A DNA stretch of 6,486 nucleotides, taken from the NCBI GenBank assembly GCA_021161545.1, contig JAGHAJ010000025.1, positions 1-6,486 on the forward strand. The letters run 5' to 3'. Source of the DNA: Synergistota bacterium (GTDB lineage: Bacteria > Synergistota > JAGHAJ01). Every line of letters starts with the position of its first letter. Within the stretch, counting starts at the first letter, position 1. Shown in pieces: positions 1 to 5,209 of the stretch. Made by a program: the position numbers and the translations under genes. Under the pieces are notes generated by a model. It searched no databases. It was not told where the DNA came from and saw nothing but the letters and a program-made list of their open reading frames with translations.

Positions 1-2
1 AT

Positions 3-695
3 GGCTCTTTTAAGGATATGCTTAATAGGATAGTTTTGTTCGTTGTCAACGTGATGGGATGGTTTTATACATTGAGTATAGGTTCATGGTTAGGAGTAGG
101 TGTTGGTATACTGTTTGCTGTGTTTATGAAGCCTAAGAAGAGAATGATACTTGCTTTCATTATTGCTGTTGTTGGAATTAGCCTTCTTGCGAGTCCCTCT
201 GCGAATCAGAGATTTCATACTTTTTGGAGGATGTTAAAGGGTGAAATAAACCCTATAGACATGGAGCGGGTGTATGCTTGGCAAAGTATTGTGAGGATGC
301 TGAAAGATAGACCCGTTTTTGGAGTAGGAGTGGAAAACTTTGATATAGCGTATCCGCAATACAAGATGCCGAAAGCTCATCTTTACATGTTGGAGGCACA
401 TAACCTTTATCTTCATTTAGCTGCATGCACAGGCTGGATTGGCTTAGGAATATTTCTGGTATTGTGGGTATGGATATTCAGAGACGGCGTCTTGCTCTTC
501 AATAGAACGCGGGATAGCGATATTAAGCGGTGGACCCTGGGGTTGCTAATGATGTGGGTGGTGATAAATGTGCATGGTATGGTAACATACAGTTTTTATG
601 ACAGGCAGGTTGCAACTCTTATATGGAGCTTCCTTGCACTTTTAGAAGTTCTTGGAGAGGTTGATAGGGGTGATAAAAAGGCACGGATGGGGTAG
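3..695 (+). CDS. O-antigen ligase / polymerase (Wzy_C family), C-terminal part, partial at 5' end
   Basis: Inner-membrane glycosyltransferase-like protein of the WaaL/Wzy type, which joins undecaprenyl-linked O-antigen to lipid A-core or polymerises O units on the periplasmic side. The frame is open to the left edge, so the ATG at 18 is probably internal. Family members are usually around 400 residues or more and only about 230 are seen here. Counting from the ATG at 18, hydrophobic segments lie at about 5-36, 42-58, 138-155, 172-190 and 198-212. Between the second and third is the long periplasmic loop with family motifs: RVYAWQSIVRMLKDRPVFGV (84-103) and EAHNLYLHLAACTGW (126-140), the latter holding the conserved His128. 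The Arg usual in the SRG motif of the upstream helix is Ile21 (LSIGSW). Ligase and polymerase cannot be separated from this fragment. It ends 4 bases before the ATG at 700, so it is likely in one operon with the next gene. Confidence 0.85.
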   Translation, partial: GSFKDMLNRIVLFVVNVMGWFYTLSIGSWLGVGVGILFAVFMKPKKRMILAFIIAVVGISLLASPSANQRFHTFWRMLKGEINPIDMERVYAWQSIVRMLKDRPVFGVGVENFDIAYPQYKMPKAHLYMLEAHNLYLHLAACTGWIGLGIFLVLWVWIFRDGVLLFNRTRDSDIKRWTLGLLMMWVVINVHGMVTYSFYDRQVATLIWSFLALLEVLGEVDRGDKKARMG

Positions 696-699
696 TAAG

Positions 700-841
700 A
701 TGTAGTGTCTTTTGCGGGGTCTTTGTCTGGTTATTCCTGTTTGCAAGAGTATTATGTGCTCAGCCCTCCTCTATAGACCTTGGTTCGTTTTTTCCACCTG
801 TCGGTAGTCAGGGTAACCAAGAAAGTTCTGTTGGATGGGCT
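700..841 (+). other. Signal peptide and N-terminal coding stretch of the papain-like gene, lacking an in-frame start codon
   Basis: Reading the frame of the 842-2962 ORF upstream gives an open stretch from 677 (after TAA at 674-676) with no ATG, GTG or TTG. From 698 it encodes a textbook signal peptide: R, then a hydrophobic core around VFCGVFVWLFLFARV, then a likely cleavage site LCA|QPSS. This runs straight into PPVGSQGNQESSVGWAV, the active-site helix of C1A peptidases. This stretch is therefore real coding sequence. The best start is the ATG at 700, preceded by GGGG at 689-692 with a 7-base spacer. That ATG is followed at once by TAG (703-705), and omitting the single T at 703 would join ATG to AGT GTC TTT in the correct frame, giving about 753 residues. 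Explanations are a sequencing indel, a genuine frameshift mutation, or non-standard initiation. The sequence alone cannot decide. Confidence 0.75.
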
Positions 842-2962
842 GTGGGTTACTATGCTATGGGGTTTTATGAGAAGAAATTATATGGATGGGATAACTCTTT
901 GCCTGAAAGGCAATTTAGTCCTGCATTTATCTACAACCAGCTGAGTGGAGGTGTAATGGACAAAGGTGGGAGAATAGAAGATGCGCTTAAACTTGTGACC
1001 CAAGAAGGATGCGCTGTTATGTCTGTTATGCCATATAAGGAAGACGATTGCTCAGCTTTGCCTTCTATTGAGCAGTATATAAATGCGATGTTTTATAGGG
1101 TGGATCAGTATGTGCAGATTTTTCCTCGAGGTGTGTCTCATCCTCTTAGCGATGCAGTTGTGAATACCATAAAGGGCATACTTGCTGGAGGGGATGTTGT
1201 AATAGTGGAGATACCAGTGTTTAACAGCTTTAGGTATCCCAGTAAGTCAGCATGGGATTACAGAAATGGTAAACCATATTTTTACAATCCCAAAGGTGGT
1301 GGTGCGCTTTCATATCAAGTTATTTGTATAATGGGGTATGATGATGACATTGGGGGCTTTTTGATAAGAAACTCTTGGGGCACAGATTGGGCAACGGATG
1401 GGGATGCTTATATATCCTATGATTTCTTCAAAGAGTATGCGCTTGAGGCTTGGAGAATTGTTGCCTTTTCAAATCACAATGTTGAAGATTATATAACATT
1501 TAGGGTTGATTGCCCTCGCAGGAGAAGTATAAGTGTGTGGTTTGGCAATGAAATTGGTAGAGAAAGGCAGATTTTTGGATATCTATCTGCAGATGCAACC
1601 GATGGTAGAAGTGGTATAGAGATGGCTGTTGATGTTACAGATGACCTGAAGGACTCTCCGAGCACTAAAAGGTGGTACTTGAGAGTTCTTAATAACTCAG
1701 GTGATGGAACAGATGCTACAATAGATCGTTTTTCTTTGCATGTAAATAGTGATGAATATCACTCTCTTGATGTTCCCGCGTCTATTCCAGATGATAGTGA
1801 AAAGAAGGTTTATGTGGAGTTACCGGAAGAGTGGAATATTTACATTGATTCTTCTTGTTATGAGGGAGTAGCTCCTTTAAAGGTTGATTTGGCAGTGTGT
1901 GGTAATTATGATGAGAATGAAGTGTCCAGTTATTTGTGGGATTTTGATGGTGATGGCAAAGTTGATACTGTTACTGAGACACCTTCTGTGACCTGGACAT
2001 ACAGGAATAAGGGTAGGTATTGTCCTTGCGTGATTCTCACTCTATTGTCAGGTGAGACAGAGGAAGCTACTTGTAGAAAGGAGATAGTAGTAGAAGCTGA
2101 GAGTGGTGGGGATGCAAAACCCCATAAGCCGTCAATTGTATATCCACTTTCGGGCACTTTAGTTTCTTGGGACACTGAGGTGAAATCGTCTTGCTTTTCT
2201 TCAGATTGCAATACTACCCATAAGATGTCCCATTGGATATTTGAAGTAAATGGGGTAAGGGTTTTTGACAGGTTAGTGAAATGCAGGGCTTTTCTTGAAT
2301 CCTTACCACTTGTATTTGTGGGAATAAAACCTTTGGATAGATGTGATGTGAGAGTAAGATACCTTGATGATAGGAATAACTGGTCTCATTGGTCTGATGT
2401 AGTGGGTTTTTCGATTGCGGATTTTGAGGATTTTGATAGAGATGGTGTACCTGATTCTTGCGAGTACAGGGGATATGTGGATCTTAATAGAAATGGGGTT
2501 GATGATAGAAGTGAAGGATATAAGATTGTAACCCTGGATGGAGGTCCTGTTGGTATTAGAGCAAAAAGGGGTTGTATTGATGCAGTATATGTTAAAGATG
2601 TAAGTGATGTTTCTCTGCTTTTGATGGTTGTATCTAACATTGAAGGTGATAGGGCAAGTATAACTTTCCTGACTTCTTCTCAAATAGGGATTGTTGACCC
2701 TTTCGAAGAAGTCGTTCAGAGCAAATCTGTCAGGGCAGTGGGTAGTTTTGAAATTCTGGATGGAGGTATGTATGATGTAGATGGAGCAAAAAATGGAAGA
2801 ATTGTAGTATGTCTAAAGACATTAGGAAAGGGGCTTGCTGTTAGCGGAGGAGGTTGCAGTATATGTCCAGCGAATATTGATATTGGTATACCCCTTTTAA
2901 TAGGTGTGGTATTGCTTTCTTATGCTGTAAGAAGATTGTTACGGACTGTTAGAAAGGAGTAG
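842..2962 (+). CDS. Surface-anchored papain-like (C1A) pseudo-peptidase with P-like, PKD, FN3-like and calcium-loop domains and CTERM-type tail
   Basis: Exported multidomain protein. The GTG at 842 is only the first standard start codon in frame; it falls inside the papain active-site helix, so the true N-terminus is upstream (see 700-841). Residues counted from 842: papain-like domain to about 210, with the Asn motif RNSWGTDW at 176-183 (N177) and GYDD at 165-168. A beta-sandwich at about 215-318 ends in SLDVPASIPD and resembles the P/Homo-B-like domain that follows bacterial C1 peptidases. A PKD domain (about 332-418) has YLWDFDGDG at 364-372. An FN3/Ig-like domain (about 427-526) has VRYLDDRNNWSHWSD. 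Two DxDxDG-type loops lie at 530-538 and 547-555, and a further beta-rich region at 556-665. The tail is SGGGC (C672), one membrane helix and a basic end. Expected catalytic residues are changed: Cys to Ser (827-829) and His to Gln (Q159), while the oxyanion Gln (809-811) and Asn are kept. Peptidase activity is therefore unlikely; an adhesive or binding role is inferred. It probably shares the ligase transcript. Confidence 0.85.
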   Translation: MGYYAMGFYEKKLYGWDNSLPERQFSPAFIYNQLSGGVMDKGGRIEDALKLVTQEGCAVMSVMPYKEDDCSALPSIEQYINAMFYRVDQYVQIFPRGVSHPLSDAVVNTIKGILAGGDVVIVEIPVFNSFRYPSKSAWDYRNGKPYFYNPKGGGALSYQVICIMGYDDDIGGFLIRNSWGTDWATDGDAYISYDFFKEYALEAWRIVAFSNHNVEDYITFRVDCPRRRSISVWFGNEIGRERQIFGYLSADATDGRSGIEMAVDVTDDLKDSPSTKRWYLRVLNNSGDGTDATIDRFSLHVNSDEYHSLDVPASIPDDSEKKVYVELPEEWNIYIDSSCYEGVAPLKVDLAVCGNYDENEVSSYLWDFDGDGKVDTVTETPSVTWTYRNKGRYCPCVILTLLSGETEEATCRKEIVVEAESGGDAKPHKPSIVYPLSGTLVSWDTEVKSSCFSSDCNTTHKMSHWIFEVNGVRVFDRLVKCRAFLESLPLVFVGIKPLDRCDVRVRYLDDRNNWSHWSDVVGFSIADFEDFDRDGVPDSCEYRGYVDLNRNGVDDRSEGYKIVTLDGGPVGIRAKRGCIDAVYVKDVSDVSLLLMVVSNIEGDRASITFLTSSQIGIVDPFEEVVQSKSVRAVGSFEILDGGMYDVDGAKNGRIVVCLKTLGKGLAVSGGGCSICPANIDIGIPLLIGVVLLSYAVRRLLRTVRKE
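1835..2095 (+). other. PKD domain within the papain-like surface protein
   Basis: Residues about 332-418 from the GTG at 842. The signature is the SYLWDFDGDGKVD segment followed by TPSVTWTYRNKGRYCPCVIL, matching the WDFGDG...hxYxxxGxYxVxLxV pattern of PKD domains. These are Ig-like extracellular modules associated with surface proteins and with carbohydrate or protein binding. Extra cysteines (C394, C396, C411) could form disulfides, which fits an exported location. Confidence 0.85.
2429..2506 (+). other. Pair of calcium-binding loops (thrombospondin type 3 / EF-hand-like)
   Basis: Two aspartate-rich loops 17 residues apart: DFDRDGVPD (residues 530-538) and DLNRNGVDD (547-555). Both follow the Dx[DN]x[DN]Gxx[D] pattern of TSP3-type and dockerin-like calcium loops. 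They sit between the FN3-like domain and the C-terminal beta-rich region, a usual stalk position in bacterial surface proteins. Calcium binding is inferred from the pattern only. Confidence 0.75.
2843..2962 (+). other. C-terminal Gly-Cys / membrane helix / basic tail sorting signal (CTERM type)
   Basis: The last 39 residues consist of SGGGC (C672 at 2855-2857), a short polar stretch with a second Cys (C675), one hydrophobic helix at about 680-696, and a tail with four Arg and one Lys. This tripartite layout, with an invariant Cys after a Gly run, is that of the MYXO-, JDVT- and Synergist-CTERM tails, which are thought to be processed by dedicated CPBP-type intramembrane proteases. The exact class cannot be assigned by eye. 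At minimum it is a C-terminal membrane anchor. Confidence 0.65.
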
Positions 2963-3025
2963 TTTTGTGCTGTTTCATTTGTTTGAACTTAGCAGATGGG
3001 AGGATGTATATGGGTGCCTCTGTAT

Positions 3026-3049
3026 AACCTCGCTACAACCTCCGCTTAC
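3026..3049 (+). repeat. Imperfect tandem repeat abutting the -35 box
   Basis: AACCTCGCTAC (3026-3036) is directly followed by AACCTCCGCTTAC (3037-3049). The two copies differ by two inserted bases, and the second ends at the base before the -35 hexamer. Repeats of about one helical turn at this position are typical of activator sites such as response-regulator boxes, but no known regulator motif is recognised and the match could be chance. Confidence 0.4.
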
Positions 3050-3077
3050 TTGACTTGGGTTTCTTTTAATGTATAAT
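3050..3077 (+). promoter_or_regulatory. Strong sigma70/SigA-type promoter for the transglutaminase-like gene
   Basis: The -35 TTGACT (3050-3055; consensus TTGACA) and -10 TATAAT (3072-3077; perfect) are separated by 16 bases. Transcription would start near 3084, giving a leader of about 34 bases before the ATG at 3118. This is the best promoter match seen in the window and suggests vigorous expression independent of the upstream genes. Confidence 0.8.
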
Positions 3078-3103
3078 TAAATTGAAATATTCTAACTTAC
3101 CTT

Positions 3104-3111
3104 AAGGGGGG
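3104..3111 (+). promoter_or_regulatory. Ribosome binding site for the transglutaminase-like gene
   Basis: The purine run AAGGGGGG lies six bases before the ATG at 3118. It supports that ATG as the start, which also gives a complete signal peptide. Confidence 0.7.
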
Positions 3112-3117
3112 AAAGTT

Positions 3118-5133
3118 ATGGGTAGGATTCATAGGGTAGGATGGGTAGTTATATTGTTCTTCCTGTTAATGGTGCAACCTGCCTTCTCTGCTCATTCGGC
3201 GTTTTCGCCTTTGTTAGGACAGGAAGTACTAACCGGTATAGGTAATATCAGTGTTATAAGGGTGAGTATCGATGCAAATATTAATGCGGTAGGTACAGTA
3301 CATACGAAGATGGTATTGAAATTTCCGACTACTTCCGTGTATCTACTTGCTAAAAGGATATATCCGAGCCCGTATGTGATGTTAAGGGACCTTTTGATAC
3401 AGAACGCTGATACTATTGTCAAGAATGCTGATGTTAAGTATAGGGATAGTGATAGATCAATAGTAATGGAGGCAGACATTGTTGGACAGGTGGTGAATAA
3501 GCAAGGGGTATGGGAGTTCTATGTTGGTAAAGATGCGGATCTCATATGGCGTAATAATGAAATAGCTATCTTTGCGATGATAAGCTACTCACGGAGTAAT
3601 GCAGTGGTAAGTTATCTTAAGGTTAGGCTTCCAGATAGGGCTTATGATATATCCTATGACGATACGGATAGGGTATTGACCTATAATATGCCCAGGGAAA
3701 AGGTACCTTCTCAGATAGTAACGAGTGTTCGTACCAAGCTAACAGTAAAGCCCAGAGTAATGTCTGCTACCTATAAGATTTATGGGGACCCTGAGTTTCA
3801 TGATGGTTACTATTGGGTAGCTCGATCAGAAGTCGTTAATACTGGTAATAGTAACATATATAATCTAACTATAAGGTATAAAATGGAAGGGTATTGTAAT
3901 TGGTCAGAGCCTCATACTTACCATGTTGTAGTTCCAGGGGAAACTTTGGTAGATCTTTACTATCCAGTAATACCTTCTAAGGTAACCAAACTCATGACAA
4001 GGACACCTACAATGGTGGAGATGAAGTACACATATAAGGATGAAAAGGGGCAGCTACACACAGGTTACAGACACAAGAGATTGCATATACTTGGCATAAA
4101 CCAGTTTGAGTTTTCCAATATCCCTATAGAGGAACGTACGGGAAGTTGGATGGATAGCTTTTCTAATATGCCTCTACTTGCTGCATGGGTCACACACTTA
4201 GACCCTGTGGTGAAGAAGTTTGCCGGTATGGCATCACAGTTGGCTGGAGGAGTAGTTACATCTTCAAGGAACAAGGATGCTATAAAGTTCTGCAATGCGG
4301 TATACGATTTGATGAGGGGGAACAACATGGTGTATCAGACTCCATCTTCTACATTCCTTACGGAATATGTCCCGGAGCAAGACGTAAAATACCCCCGTGA
4401 TACATTGAGAGATAAAGGTGGTACATGTGTGGACCTCTCTATACTATATGCGGCAACATGTGAGACTGAAGGATTAAGAACTTTGTTAATTTCAATTCCT
4501 GGACATGTCTTTCCCGTTATAATACTCCCTGAGGGAGGAATCCTACCGGTTGAAGTTACAGCTATAAGTGGGGCAGCACTGAATAAACCCTCGGTTAAGT
4601 CGTTTTCTTTTGCTGTTGCTGTTAAGGTTGCACAAAAAGAGATCAGGCGTTTAAGACAGGGGCTTTATTATGTAGTTGATGTTGAGAAGATGTGGCGCGA
4701 AGGAGTTGTGAGTCCTGAGCTACCACCACTGGATTCAGACGTATTGCAGAAATGGGGTTATAAACTTGTGTCTCCCAAGAAGGGAAGGGAGATGAAAGAG
4801 AGCAAAACATCTCCTCGCGCAAATGCTGCTGGTATAACAGGGGTATGGCAAGGTGTGGGTAGAAATACCTCTGGTGGCGCTTCAAGAATAACTATGAAAT
4901 TAAGGCAGGTTGGGAACAATGTTACAGGTAGTTGTATCCTCACTCCTGGTGGTAGTGGGACAGTGAAAGGAATTGTGCAAGGTAGTAGGGTTAAATTAGT
5001 TGCATACTTTATGGGAGTAAATGGCAGTTTCCAGATAGTGTTTGAGGGGACTATAAAAGGAAGAACTATAGTTGGCCGGTGGTATTCACCAGGTTCAAGT
5101 GTTAATGGTACCTTTAGTCTTCAAAGGGGATGA
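3118..5133 (+). CDS. Secreted transglutaminase-like cysteine hydrolase with C-terminal beta-barrel-like domain
   Basis: Exported protein of 671 residues. The signal peptide covers residues 1 to about 25: basic start GRIHR, hydrophobic core, cleavage near AFSA|HS. Residues about 35-205 are beta-rich and unrecognised; about 210-330 look like an Ig-like domain. A transglutaminase-like (papain-superfamily) domain covers about 340-550 with a full triad: Cys437 in GGTCVDLSILYAA, His463 in PGHVFPV, and Glu479 in LPVEVT, where Asp is more usual but Glu is common in this bacterial subgroup. The preceding YPRDTLRDKGG matches the family pattern. Such domains may crosslink, hydrolyse amide bonds or cleave peptides; the substrate is unknown. 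A Lys/Ser-rich linker (about 553-568) leads to a C-terminal domain (about 573-670) starting GVWQGVGR, with repeated Gly-turn strands (VTGSC, VKGIV, FEGTIKG, VGRWYS, VNGTFSLQ) like a small lipocalin-type barrel. No membrane anchor is seen, so periplasmic or secreted. It has its own promoter and a terminator overlapping the stop codon, so is probably monocistronic. Confidence 0.85.
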   Translation: MGRIHRVGWVVILFFLLMVQPAFSAHSAFSPLLGQEVLTGIGNISVIRVSIDANINAVGTVHTKMVLKFPTTSVYLLAKRIYPSPYVMLRDLLIQNADTIVKNADVKYRDSDRSIVMEADIVGQVVNKQGVWEFYVGKDADLIWRNNEIAIFAMISYSRSNAVVSYLKVRLPDRAYDISYDDTDRVLTYNMPREKVPSQIVTSVRTKLTVKPRVMSATYKIYGDPEFHDGYYWVARSEVVNTGNSNIYNLTIRYKMEGYCNWSEPHTYHVVVPGETLVDLYYPVIPSKVTKLMTRTPTMVEMKYTYKDEKGQLHTGYRHKRLHILGINQFEFSNIPIEERTGSWMDSFSNMPLLAAWVTHLDPVVKKFAGMASQLAGGVVTSSRNKDAIKFCNAVYDLMRGNNMVYQTPSSTFLTEYVPEQDVKYPRDTLRDKGGTCVDLSILYAATCETEGLRTLLISIPGHVFPVIILPEGGILPVEVTAISGAALNKPSVKSFSFAVAVKVAQKEIRRLRQGLYYVVDVEKMWREGVVSPELPPLDSDVLQKWGYKLVSPKKGREMKESKTSPRANAAGITGVWQGVGRNTSGGASRITMKLRQVGNNVTGSCILTPGGSGTVKGIVQGSRVKLVAYFMGVNGSFQIVFEGTIKGRTIVGRWYSPGSSVNGTFSLQRG

Positions 5134-5160
5134 CCTTTAAGGTCTTCCCTTTTTTCTCTT
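5123..5160 (+). terminator. Rho-independent terminator overlapping the stop codon of the transglutaminase-like gene
   Basis: The 5' arm AAAGGGGATGACC (5123-5135) pairs with GGTCTTCCCTTTT (5141-5153) as a 13-bp stem with one G-U pair and one T-T mismatch. The loop is TTTAA, and the T-rich tract runs on beyond the stem. The TGA stop (5131-5133) lies inside the 5' arm, so terminating ribosomes would cover part of the hairpin. Confidence 0.8.
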
Positions 5161-5187
5161 GTTTTTGCCCCTTTTAGATGGTAAAAT
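5159..5187 (+). promoter_or_regulatory. Probable sigma70/SigA-type promoter of clpB
   Basis: The -35 TTGTTT (5159-5164) and -10 TAAAAT (5182-5187) are 17 bases apart, with a TGG extended -10 element just upstream (5179-5181). The predicted start near 5194 leaves a leader of only about 15 bases. The -35 box lies in the terminator T-tract. No CIRCE inverted repeat (HrcA operator) is visible in 5134-5209, so heat-shock control of the HrcA type is not apparent here. Confidence 0.55.
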
Positions 5188-5195
5188 CCTTCCAC

Positions 5196-5204
5196 GGAGG
5201 TGAT
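5196..5204 (+). promoter_or_regulatory. Strong ribosome binding site of clpB
   Basis: GGAGGTGAT is a near-perfect complement of the 16S rRNA 3' end, with five bases before the ATG at 5210. It fixes the clpB start, which also gives the family N-terminus [14 protein letters not shown]. Confidence 0.85.
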
Positions 5205-5209
5205 ATTGA

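Larger units (their letters stand above)
2963..3117 (+). other. Intergenic region between the papain-like and transglutaminase-like genes
   Basis: 155 bases with no gene. No hairpin plus T-run terminator is seen after the papain-like gene. It holds a long-loop inverted repeat (GGAGGATGT at 2999-3007 with ACAACCTCC at 3035-3043, one mismatch, 27-base loop), an imperfect tandem repeat, and the promoter of the next gene, listed separately. Read-through from the upstream operon into the next gene therefore remains possible. Confidence 0.6.

Noticed and set aside
18-20. ATG 18 as the true start of the ligase gene
   Set aside because: The frame is open to the left edge, family members have several membrane helices before this point, and there is no good RBS before it.
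842-844. GTG 842 as the true start of the papain-like gene
   Set aside because: It lies within the papain active-site helix, leaves out an evident signal peptide encoded in the same frame just upstream, and no purine-rich RBS precedes it.
2303-2683. 126-residue minus-strand ORF within the papain-like gene
   Set aside because: Ile/Thr/Asn-rich translation without recognisable motifs, opposite a well-supported coding frame with FN3-like and calcium-loop motifs.
2999-3043. Inverted repeat as a terminator for the papain-like gene
   Set aside because: The stem has a 27-base loop and a mismatch, and no T-run follows the right arm; at best it is an operator-like element.
5134-5209. CIRCE heat-shock operator upstream of clpB
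   Set aside because: No TTAGCACTC-type arm or its inverted partner occurs in the interval.
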